Assembly: GCA_002633005.1 (NCBI GenBank)
Contig: NMRA01000861.1
Span: forward strand, 5,696 to 37,653
Direction: 5' to 3'
DNA from: Phoronis australis
Lineage: Eukaryota; Phoronida; Phoronidae
Length of the DNA: 31,958 nucleotides
The notes under the pieces were generated by a model. That model was not told where the DNA came from. It worked only from the letters and a program-made list of their open reading frames with translations, and ran no database searches. The translations under genes and the position numbers were made by a program. Of the stretch, positions 20,280-30,135 are shown one piece after another (position 1 is the first letter of the stretch; each line of letters begins with the position of its first letter).

Positions 20280-22232
20280 TGGACCAAATGTGTCACAGTT
20301 TCACTAAACTTGCCAGAAAAATAGTTACAGTACCCGTCAAAATAATGAGACAAAATGACCCAGAATTCCTTGTCATTATGGCCAAGTACAAACGGAATTC
20401 ATCATCATAGTAACAGTTCTCATATAAAATGGTGGGTAATTGCCCGTCGGGGAGGGGGGGGGNCTTTTGTAAGCTAACTTTTAGGATGTACTGTAGTGTA
20501 CAAAGTTGCAGTATGTACAATGTTGATAAACCAATGAGGAAAATTCTGGAAAGGTTACCATCCTAAAGAACAACAACTCACTAAATATAGCTCTTGTAGA
20601 CTTTGCTTGTTAATTTCTGTTTAAAATGTCATTGGGAACCAAGCACTTATTTATTTCCGCTGCATGAACAGAACATTTCCACCTGAAGACTGATGTATGA
20701 AGACATCCTTCATGCTGCTGTGCGGCTCAACTGCCAAGTACCAGAATGTTTACATATAAGCCTTGTGAAACTAAACATTCAAACTCATATAACTCTTGTG
20801 GGTTTAGTCCACCAAAAGTGGCTTTGAACTTGTTATTATGATGATCCAGGAAACAGGCTTAACTCTGAACACAGAGACCTTTGAGCAGAAACTTTCGGTC
20901 ACAGGTGAAAGTTAAACTACACACAAAAGGCTGTAACTTGGAAGTTTTCGAAGGTTTCATTAATCAATAAGTTGGTAAATAAATTGTCCATAAGTTGCAT
21001 GTTTTCAAAATCATGCAAGACATGTTCTTTTAAGCATACAAAAGAGTACAAACATATTTTGAGTTCTTAACTACAGTGCAAAAACCAACAGCTGATGCAG
21101 TGTACCCATACAAAACGTTCATTATTGTGTCATGTGACTGGTCTATTTTTAAAGGAATTCCAAGTCCCATATTCAAATTACAGGGTTGGCTAACCCCAAT
21201 AAAATTGATAATTTCCCGCTGTATTTCTCGACTGTTTAAGAGTTTGTGTGTTCTCCTTGATAACATATAAAATAAGTCCTATCATGGTAAGGGCATTTAT
21301 GAGACCGATTTTTAAGTAAAAGGTCCATTTTCATTTTTAGCCATTCTGTACAGGCCCTCACTTTTCTCACCTTTAAGAAGACCTCCACAGACAAACCCAA
21401 GTGCCTCATTAAAAGTACCTCCAAAGTGTTGATTTCCTCTACCAAAGATGATTTCCATCAACCCTGTCTCCAACATACGTTTTTACGCTTTTGAAAATGC
21501 CAATAATTGATATTGAAACCACAAACCTCATTTAAGTAGGACAGACACTGGTCCAGATTATCTTTTGAACAAAAGTTTTGATTCAAGTCCAGACCATCCA
21601 ATTTCTTTGGTGATGGCGTAAACTGCAACTGGGTTGAATAGTCACCACAGTGCCTCGGGGTGGCGCTCTTGGCAGTGTAGAGAGCAGCGAAGTCACAATA
21701 TCCANTTTCAGTATAAGTGTTGTGCGCTGACTCGATTTACTGACATTGTGGCAGTGCATATTTGGCGTCAGTGAGGAGAGCCAGGGAGCGGCAGTATTGA
21801 GGTATTTTTCATGGTGTTTTCGTATTTGGTATTTCCGAATTTGCATTTTGTCTGTATCTGTGAGGTTTGCTATGCATTTTGTTTTTTATTTTTAGAACTG
21901 AAACAGAGAAGAACCGTGAAAATGTCAATGAGAAATGTTTCACGTCTCTCAATAAAGCTCTTTAAAAAGATGTAACTCCTCTTGACTTGCCAAGCACTCA
22001 CAATGCCCATGAGTTTTTACTATGGTTACTGAACCAATGGCATGTAGACACACTTGCTTACAGCACTGATAATGTATCGTCTCAGGTTACTACCTTCCAA
22101 CACGTAAAGAAGCTATAGAGGAGTTGTAATAACTGCTCACCAACAAAGGAAACATGAGCAAAACAGAGCGTTGAAATGCGCCCACAAATGCACTGCAAAC
22201 GGTGTGCTTCTAGGGAGTTTATTTGTATCATA
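20280..22232. other. NUBP2 intron, no gene recognised
   Basis: Nothing convincing is seen. A G-rich run at about 20450-20462 leads into an N at 20463, likely a sequencing stall. A further N at 21705 has no repeated flanks. Confidence 0.45.
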
Positions 22233-23225
22233 AAAATTCCCACTAGATAGTGCAAAATATTTTAAATCCATCCCAAAACTGGAAAATGTCGCAGTTTTTA
22301 TAACAGAAAGCTATTTACCACATTTCATGAAAATTCGTCAAGAAACTTTAGCAAAACCAAAAAAAATGAAATTGCCACTAGGGGTCAAAGGTTCATCGGC
22401 TCTGTCTGAAAGTTGTCTTCTGTTGTCAACATCGCATACCCGTCCTATATACACTTGCTGAATTTAACAAACATTCTGCAGAGAGCTTAGAAGATGCAGC
22501 CAGGGGCGCAAAAACAAACAAAACTGCCACTAGGAGGCCCCAAAGTAGTCAAAGTCATCAGAAAATCATTGTCAACCATCCTCTTCATAGTAAGAACATA
22601 CAAGCCATATTTCATAATCATCCTTAAAGTTGTTCAGTTGATGGAGGGACAGACGACAAAAAAGACTTGAAAACAGTAAAAATGGCCACTACGTGGCACA
22701 AAACACCGTGAATCCATCCAAAAATGGGTGAATAGCGTCACCTCATTAACAGATGCTTATGTGTCACATTTTATAAAAATCTATGATCAAAGACCTTTAA
22801 CGATACAGAGGTCAATGTAAAAACAATAAAATTGCCACTAGAGGGCATACCTGTAATCCGATCTGTTCAAAAGTCGTTGTCATTAGTTGTCAACTTCATA
22901 TAAACACATTTACTAAATTTAATAACGATCCTGTACAGCATTTAGGAGATACAGCCATGGGTGCAAAAACTAACAAAACTGCCACTCGGAGGCGCCACAG
23001 AAGTCCAAGTCGTGGAAAAGTCATTGTCAACCATCCTCTTCATAGTAAGAACATACATGCCAATTTTCGCAATCATCCTTAGAGTGGTTTGGTTGACAAA
23101 GGGACGGACACAAAAACAGTAAAAATGGCCACTAGATGGCACAAAATGACGCAAATCCATCTGAAAATGGGAGGATAGCGACACCTCATTACTAGATGCC
23201 TATGTGCTAAATTTCATGAAAATTA
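22233..23225 (+). repeat. ~150-bp tandem array with a CTCF-core-like motif in each unit
   Basis: Seven units in the same orientation begin with an A-rich run and a CCACTAG-type core at 22240, 22375, 22527, 22686, 22835, 22982 and 23129, spaced 135-159 bp. Cores include CCACTAGATGGC, CCACTAGAGGGC, CCACTAGGAGGC, CCACTACGTGGC and CCACTCGGAGGC. These resemble the vertebrate and insect CTCF core CCASYAGRKGGC. The rest of the unit (TCATTGTCAACC, ACATGCCAATTTTC, AATCATCCTT, GGAGATACAGCC) is less conserved. Units 22527/22982 and 22686/23129 match each other better than their neighbours, giving a three-unit higher-order repeat of about 450 bp. It sits in the NUBP2 intron. CTCF binding is inference from the motif alone. 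Confidence 0.8.
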
Positions 23226-23858
23226 TCACTCACAGCCCACGATTCCAATCCAATGAATAACCGGTAATGGTTGAATTTCCTCAGACTCCAACTTAGTCCA
23301 AGGCGACTCAGCCACGCACTCCATAATTGTTCCTCTCTCGAAGTTTACAGAGCAAAAACCTTGGTTTATGAAGACATTGGTCGTTTCTTTTATCCACTTT
23401 TTCCACGAAATATTCAGTCTAATCCACGCTCCACGCAGTTTTGACTGCAGAATCCCACAATTTATCACAATTTTATACCGAATGCAGACACCATTGATGA
23501 ACCACGCTATACCAGGCACAAGCACTTGAATTTACCTGTTCCTCGATTGCCACTGACATCACTCACTACTAAGAAATCATGTTTCTTATATGTGGTTACG
23601 AGTCATCGGCAAGTTCGAGCGCCTGTGATCCGCAACCACAATTTTTGTTCTTCCGAACCATAAAGAGCAGTTTCCGCATTTCTAGTCGTCAGCAACGCCG
23701 CGGTAAGAAACCAATTTACCGCGATAATTTAATGGAAAATTCGATTCATGTGCGAAAATATAACAAAAATACACGGATCAAATAAAAAACGGAAATCCGC
23801 ATTTCCACGGACAAGTAATGTAGATTGTCGAATAGCCCCATTTGAAGGTCGTACTCAC
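23226..23858. other. NUBP2 intron next to its donor site; nothing recognised
   Basis: Minus-strand frames of up to about 100 codons occur at 23226-23525, but they match no family I recognise and have no clear splice or start context. Confidence 0.4.
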
Positions 23859-23969
23859 CGCACAATGTGGACACACAAACCCACTCATGTTCTCCACCAC
23901 ACCAATCACAGCTAGGCCAGTCTTTTTACAAAATGTCAGTTCTCTTCTCACGTCACCCACAGACACAGC
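23859..23969 (-). CDS. NUBP2: NUBP2 exon with the CPHC cluster-binding motif
   Basis: On the minus strand, GTTCTCTGATTACAG precedes 111 bp (37 codons, phase 0 at both ends) followed by a consensus donor GTGAGTAC. The peptide begins [19 protein letters not shown] and ends [12 protein letters not shown], nearly identical to vertebrate NUBP2. The C-P-H-C motif supplies the cysteines that bind the bridging [4Fe-4S] cluster in NUBP2/Cfd1. ENMSGF is a family signature, and the exact [10 protein letters not shown] text favours NUBP2 over NUBP1. The three exons seen encode 104 residues, close to the corresponding tail of the human protein. The P-loop exons upstream are not in view. A foldback-like element starts only 58 bp upstream of this acceptor. 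Confidence 0.96.
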
Positions 23970-24027
23970 CTGTAATCAGAGAACTTGTGATAGGCTGCTC
24001 AACAGCTTACCCAGTAGATACACACGG

Positions 24028-25438
24028 GTGAGAAACAACATGACCGCCGGTCCTCTTAAATCGGACCGACTCACCCAAAACAGGACCTCTGGGGATCAAA
24101 TGGGACCGCCGCATCAGAAAATGGGACTGATGCACCTAAAAACATGACCGCCCCACCAGAAACAAGGACCACCGGGGACTGAACATGACCGCCGGGGATT
24201 GAAACCACAATGACAAAAAAGCTAAGATTTATCACCGGTAGGCCTATACAGATCACACAATGGAGCTATGTACGTATGCAGAGGCAGGTCTTGTGCCGAT
24301 TAATCCAACAAAATCTTTTGTGCGCTAAAGGACACTTTGTTATGTAACAGGCAGCGCTTTTGAGTTTTAACCACAAACCAACCAGGTTGCATGCTTTTGA
24401 GCTAACTAATTATGACTTTATCCACTGCGTAAGTTTTAGAACAAAATGACGATTTAGTCATTGAAAAAGGCTTCTGGTTCTCGGGTGAAGAATCATAACT
24501 AGCCTTTGTGCAGCAAAGCAGTATATTAAATATACAGCTTGGTGCCGATGTGGGTAAAACACTGAACATATAAAATCTTCATTGAATTAGTGTTATTAAT
24601 GACACTCTTCCTTGAGTAAATTAATAAATTTATCGGTGCTCACCGGGAAAATTGTCGTTCTGTCGTTATTCTGCTGCTAAAACTGAAATGCGTTCTTTTA
24701 GGTCGGCTTACATTGACCACTTCCTTTTTTCACCGATTCTTCAGTCGGCTCTTCTTCTCTTCTACGAGGTTGCGTACATGGCACAACAAATTATCAGAAC
24801 TGGTTTCATTTCGTCATAAGGTTTTAGTATTTTGATACCAGCAAACCGAATTTCAGAACAAATCGTGCTGCTGCGAAGTTGAGTTGTCAACTTCCGAAAG
24901 AGGTGGCAAAATTTTATTAAATGGCACGTGCTCATGTCACGAGCGCGACAGACTTTTTTGTTACAATAGGCAAACAAATGACCTTCATTAGATTGTTTTT
25001 CACTCAAGAGGCTGCAACCTGCAAACTGAGAGTTGATTGACTCCTAGATTTTGCATGCGCTTTGCTCCGCTCGCTAGCTCTACATGTTGATATAAGTTTC
25101 AGGACGAGGTGGCGAGCAGAACTATTCCCAGGCTGTGGGAAATTTCGGGATGTAACGGAGCTCAATAACGCAGTGCTACCAAGCTTTATTTTGGCGAGTC
25201 TTACGCAGCTAGCTGACCGGTTACATCATAACCCGCACAATCATACAAAGGCCTTGATAACTACATTTTGTCCGGCGGTCATGTTCAGTCTCCGGTGGTC
25301 CTGTTTTGTGGTGGGGCGGTCATGTTTTTAGGTGCGTCAGTCCCATTTTCTGGTGCGGCAGTCCCATTTGATCCCCGGAGGTCCTGTTTTGGTTGAGTAA
25401 GTCCGATTTAGAGGACCGGCCGACATGTTGTTTCTCAC
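24028..25438. mobile_element. 1.4-kb element with ~170-bp terminal inverted repeats
   Basis: The left arm 24028-24198 (GTGAGAAACAACATGACCGC...) is the inverted copy of the right arm 25271-25438 (...CATGTTGTTTCTCAC), roughly 85-90% identical. Each arm holds internal iterations of GGACCGCC/CATGACCGCC. The ~1.07-kb middle has no recognisable transposase and includes a fragment of repeat family R (24935-25245). Long inverted ends with internal iterations suggest a foldback or MULE-like non-autonomous DNA transposon; no target duplication is evident. It lies just upstream of a NUBP2 exon, in the intron. Confidence 0.75.
24935..25245 (+). repeat. Diverged fragment of repeat family R
   Basis: It aligns in order with about 28600-28880: GACAGACTTTTTTGTTACAA, a TTAGATTGTTTTTCACT block, TTGATTGACTCCTAGATTTTG, CGCTAGCTCTACATG, GGACGAGGTGG, GGCTGTGGGAAATTTCGGG and AACGGAG. 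Divergence is high. It is nested within the 1.4-kb inverted-repeat element. Confidence 0.6.
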
Positions 25439-25630
25439 AAGTGATACAGTACTTGTCAAAAGTAAGCACACAAAATACCATTTCCCCGTCAAAACGGGAA
25501 ATGACTCGTCCTGACCGGGTCATTCTAGCTACTCTTATGATGAATTCCGCTTGCCCACAGCTATTGGGACATGAAATTTAGTCTGACTGTTTTTGGTGTA
25601 AGCTAAGCCTGAACTTGTCTGAAAGTCATC

Positions 25631-26235
25631 ATGGCAGACACAACACGTGTATTGCAACAGGGGAAAGTTTTCTCCATTTTAAGAGGAATATCTGTTTCTT
25701 TAAAGTCTGTTGAATTATTCTATTTGACAATGAATATTGCTAACAAACCCAAGCCTGTAAAGGCTTCTACACCAAATGCCAAGCCATTGAAACAGTCTAC
25801 ACTCACACCTCTGTATGCCAAGCCATTGAAACAGTCTACACTTACACCTGTCATCACACTGGCCCCAGGCCAATCTGGATTTGACATTAAGTAAGAAATA
25901 AAAGACGCAGGCTCTTAGACAATGAAATCAAAGGTTTTTTCATGGAACTCCTATAATCGCTCATTCCTGATCAAACTACCGTCATTCATGAGGTGTGAGC
26001 GTTTAAAAAACAAAGAGATTGATGTTTTGAGAAATGAGGCTGCCGCCATGAAGAGTCATTTTGAGCACAAGATTGCAAGGCCTGAAGTTATGCTTGATAA
26101 ACAACAAGCCTATGTTCGTCGAAACAGTCTCATAGCAAGTGGTTTTGAAGAGAAGAGATGAGAACACAGATGACGTTGTAGTTACTCTTGCTAGGCGTAT
26201 CACCATAGATATTGACAGTGTTCTCCACGACCTGT
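25631..26235 (+). pseudogene. LINE ORF1-like pseudogene, 5' part
   Basis: A frame from ATG 25631 runs 87 codons to TAA and contains a duplicated AKPLKQSTLTP segment. After a break, a second frame (25922-26161) encodes a coiled-coil-like stretch (RLKNKEIDVLRNEAAAM), then AYVRRNSLIASGFEEKR. A further frame shift leads to ENTDDVVVTLARRITIDI. The order coiled coil, then RRN.L..SG..E, then a hydrophobic RRM-like segment is typical of ORF1 nucleic-acid-binding proteins of non-LTR retrotransposons (CR1/Jockey-like). Stops and frame shifts make it non-functional. Similarity breaks off near 26235 and resumes at about 27530, so about 1.3 kb has been inserted. Confidence 0.6.
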
Positions 26236-27529
26236 TTTGACTCGATGCCATGAGTTTGGATTTTGCCGCGTTGAGTTTGGGAAAAGCGTGTCAAGTTCAA
26301 AAATTGCCGCGCCAGGTTTAAAACCTGGGGTGGCTTGGTATTTCATCCCTCAACATCTAATCAGAGCATGATTTTACCAACAGTAAACACAGTTCACTTT
26401 ACTAAAAGGCAGTTAACAGTACTGTATTCACGGTAATAAGGCACCCGGGGAGCTTAGTAAAATTCCTTTCGGGGGAGAAGGCGCTTATTGTAACCCAAGG
26501 TGGTTGAAACCCGGTCTCCGAAACGGGTGAAATTGGAAGCTATGATTCATCAAATTTACGCTATGTGATGTATCTGTAGCCTACAACAGACTTTCTACAA
26601 AACTGTGGCACATTGCTATCAAACTTCATTGTTAAATTACAATCATTTTGCAGAAATTGTGGTGAAATCCCAGGGCGAAAACTTGTCAATGCGCTGCTGC
26701 CTCGCAATCGTTGACAAGGCAGCTTGAAGAAAAATATAGTTTCGACTTAACTAAGTTTTCCCTAAGATTTTAAGTTCATGTGAAGTTGGTATTAAGAACG
26801 ACAGGTACAAATCAGTGCAAGATCGTACCCAGCAACGCAAGAAAAATCTCTGGACGCACGCGTTGTAGTCACGTGCCTTTGTTTTGAAGATCGTCTGCAT
26901 GTGTGAGAGAGAGTGCGTACGTGTCAACAGTGTTCATTTGCCGCAGTAAACGCAATGCAACCATTTAGGTGTAACTAAAGAAATAACACAAGCAGTATCA
27001 CGAGAACGCGCTTCATTATGCACTTGCTGACCACATCTACTATTAAAATGTGCAAGAATTGTCTTGGTAGGGCCTAAGCCCGAATGTCATCGAGTCGCCA
27101 GGTGACAGGATGTGTGACAGTCCGAGTTATTTTCTGGGAAATTCGGGGGCAGAGGTGTCCACTCTCAGTGGGCCATTAAAAAAGTGATTAATAAAGCAAT
27201 CCCCCTTAAAATCTTAAAAATAATGCAACATGCTGTTTTTACGGCATTGGAAACTCTCTGAAATTTATTTATTTATTGCCGATATGCTACCTGTAGTTCC
27301 ATGGATAGTTCCCAAAGACCAAAGTCTGTGATGACAAGTGACAGGCCACGTGCTTTAAACAATTTTTTTATATTTGAGACAGTCGTCAGCTGAATGCTGG
27401 GCACTTCAAGTATTATTCGCGGGTTTTACGTATAGGCCCTACAAAGTGTCAAAAAGTAAGTCAGTGTACATTTTTGAAACACATATAAATACCTCCAGTG
27501 GAGATGTTAAGGCTATAGATTACAGAAAG
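26236..27529. mobile_element. Insertion in LINE ORF1 containing a family R copy
   Basis: This segment separates the two halves of ORF1. Bases about 26417-26915 match 28066-28596 in the same orientation (blocks ACTGTATT, TTGAAACCCGGT, AAACGGGTGAAAT, ATTCATCAAATTTACGCT, AAAAATATAGTTTCGACT, AGAAAAATCTCTGGA). The remainder has no recognised content apart from a short hairpin (CCAGGTTTAAAACCTGG, about 26320-26337). Exact insertion ends and a target duplication could not be defined. Confidence 0.5.
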
Positions 27530-27925
27530 GACGGTGTTGACTATTGATATTGAACTCCAGAAATTTGCGTCGAGTTTGGAATTGTTATTGTGGAGAACAC
27601 TGATTGATATCAGAGACATTAGTCGTAGTCATCGCCTTGGTGCATACCCCCATCTTCAACCTCGAGTAAACCGAGACATTGTGAAGTTTGTCTCCTTCAA
27701 TGCGAGAGCCGAGCTCATTGCAAATCGAAAATTACTGCACAAATCAGAAAAGCCTATGTGTACGAGAACTTAACTCCAAAAAGAATCCAATTTTTCAGAA
27801 AAGCAAAAGTGCGTTCTGAGCTGCTACATGTGGTGAACACATCCACTACCACAAGAAACTGTAGGAACACCGCATTTATCCACCTTCACTCTTATCAGGC
27901 TTCTATTGTGAGTCAGCATGCTTGA
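27530..27925 (+). pseudogene. LINE ORF1-like pseudogene, 3' part
   Basis: The frame around 27600 encodes DISRSHRLG, then VNRDIVKFVSFNARAELIA and NRKLL. After a one-base shift near 27750 it continues AYVYENLTPKRIQFFRKAKV and ends with a segment TRNCRN...SIVSQHA and a TGA at 27923-27925. D-I-x-R-S-H-R-L-G, the IVKF segment and ENLTP-x-R-x-x-x-F-R-K-A are typical landmarks of the C-terminal half of CR1/Jockey-type ORF1 proteins. It continues the 25631-26235 fragment in order and strand. The gene is broken by at least one frame shift here. Confidence 0.7.
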
Positions 27926-28065
27926 ATAATTGGCTGATAAGCCACCTCTGGAACTACTTTTGGCTGAATGGATGACCAGGCCATAAAATGATAATTAGCC
28001 AAGACCAGTTACTAATGCAACAATGAATAATGTCCTAGCGTCACCTAGCCTTGGTGGAAAGCTGA

Positions 28066-29570
28066 ATACTGTATTGGCTCTAATAAACGCATAGAAAAAT
28101 TCATTTCACGGGGAAGGGACGCTTATTGCAACCTACGGCAGTTGAAACCCGATTTCCCAAACGGGTAAAATCGGAAGCTAGGATTCATCAAATTTACGCT
28201 CTGTGACGTATTTGTAGCCTATGACAGTCTTTCTACAAAATTGTGGTGCATTGCTATCAACTTCCGTGGTTAAATTACGATAATTTTTCAAAAAATTGTG
28301 CTCATCACAGGGCGAAAACTTGCCGACTGATGAGTCGCTGAATCGTGATCGTCAAAAGGAAAACTTGAACTCTTGAATAAAAATATAGTTTCGACTCAAC
28401 AAATTACCTGAAATCTTCCTTACGTTTTACAATTTTCAAAGTTCATGTGGAGTCCAGATTTATTGCGATTAAGTCCAAATCTGCGCTACATCGTACCCCA
28501 CAACACGAGAAAAATCTCTGGATGAACACACGTTGTTGTCACGTGACGTTTGTTTTGAAGTCTGTCTGCGTACGAGAGTGAGTGAGCGTGCGTGTGCGGG
28601 TCATCGACGACAGACTTTGTTGTTACAAAAGACGGAGGATTATGCAACAAAATGGCGTTTACTAGATTTTTTTTTCACTTAAACGGTTGCAATGTGCAAG
28701 GTGAGTGCTGATTAACTCAAAGATTTTGTGTGCACAGGCCGACGGTCGTTAGCTCTAACATGGAGAATTAATAGTCCAAGGCTCGATCTACATGTTGGGG
28801 ACAAGGTGAACTACCCGGGTTGTGTGAAATTTCTGGGTCTAACGGAGACACTGACGCAGAGGTCAGCCAGCTCGCTGTATCAAGACTATAGTCAAAATCC
28901 AAATTCGTTTTATCGTGTCCCTGTCAATAATAACGGCATGCTTAAGTTTCTTAATTTTCGTACTTCAGAAACATAACAATCACGTAATTTGTACACCTAC
29001 GTGCATGCCGCAGATCACATCTCGGAAATTGCCGATTTGACGGATGACAATGAATGAGCACAATGAAATTAAACAACGTCGCTTTACACCTTGTAAGATT
29101 CATAATAAACGTATTTTGAATATTGCAATGCATGTGTTCCAAAATCTAAATAACTTGGGTCCTATATTTTTGTATTCGTGCGCGCCGAATGAAAGTAATC
29201 GTGAGTGTTGCTGTGTTGCAAAATCTCTTATCCTGGGCCGATTTGAAAAATTGAAAGTTGTACTCATATTTGTTTTCGCTCCTCTTTTCAAATATTACAG
29301 TAAACACTAGGTAAAAACTCTCTCCATAAAAAGTACAGTCTGCTAGCTAGATTGTAATCAGCTGATCATATCCGCATGAGCGAAGCCAATTATCCTTGCT
29401 CGTGACTCGATGAATAGAGCAGCTTGGCGGCATCCTTTTGATCGTGAGCCGAGCGCGACTCAGCCAAGGTGGATAAATACGGTCTAATCAATTTTCCAAA
29501 CCCCACCGTTTACCTTGACAACGGGGTTAGGACCAATCTTATTTAGTGGTACTGTTCATAGCATGGAACA
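28066..29570 (+). repeat. Longest copy of dispersed repeat family R (~1.5 kb)
   Basis: The other copies in this window align to parts of it: 26417-26915 to its first third, 24935-25245 to its middle and 9066-9570 to its last half. It starts near ATACTGTATTGGCTC and ends near CATAGCATGG. No terminal inverted repeat or target duplication was recognised. A 60-codon frame (HVGDKVNYPGCVKFLGLTE...) around 28790-28970 has no family I recognise and is broken by a stop in the 9-kb copy. Probably a non-autonomous mobile element of unknown class, inserted between ORF1 and ORF2 of the LINE. Confidence 0.75.
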
Positions 29571-30135
29571 TTTGTGGGATAAGTTTCTATTAAATGTCTT
29601 GATAATTTGGTAACATGTGTCAAAGATCTGTCAGACTTGAGTGAACTATAAATATGACACAACGAGGTGTTTAAAGAATTACATAAAGTTATAACATCAT
29701 TAACTGTTCGGCCCCCCAGCTAGTTTTAGTATACTTGATGTTTTTTGTTTCTACTTTTGGATAGTGCGAATCATTTAACTTGCAGTATTCTGCCATGGGT
29801 GGTGATTCTAGTGTTTTCCAGTTGTCATGGGTTGCACAGTTTCATGAATTTGCCGAGTTGTTGCAGCATTGTTTCCTACTTTATACCTTCTGTTCATAGA
29901 GTTGTCAATCACTGTTGCATTTCTCTTGTATTTGTTGTTGAACAAGAGTTTGGTCTCCTGCTGGGTAAGCCCTGTTAGTGTGGGCAGTTGGTTCTCTGAC
30001 ACTTTTCATTGGCCGGCACAAAGTCTGTTGTATTATGATTCGCTGCAGGGGAAAATTTTTTATCTACTGCTTGGGTCACATAGACATCTACCAGTATTGT
30101 TGTTTGCCATTGATCTATACTTTTGTTGCAGTCCT
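29571..30135. other. Probable LINE inter-ORF or 5' ORF2 sequence, unassigned
   Basis: T-rich sequence between the family R insertion and the first recognisable ORF2 segment. Plus-strand frames here are open for 70-110 codons, but the peptides are hydrophobic and low-complexity and match nothing I know. Confidence 0.3.

Noticed and set aside
23226-23525. 99-codon minus-strand frame near the NUBP2 exon
   Set aside because: It does not match NUBP2, which continues at 13047-13116; no recognised domain or start context.
26290-26345. Minus-strand K-P-P-Q|GT context near 26330 as a possible upstream NUBP2 exon
   Set aside because: NUBP2 needs V-V-T-T-P-Q before this junction, and the upstream residues do not fit. 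It lies in inserted repeat DNA.
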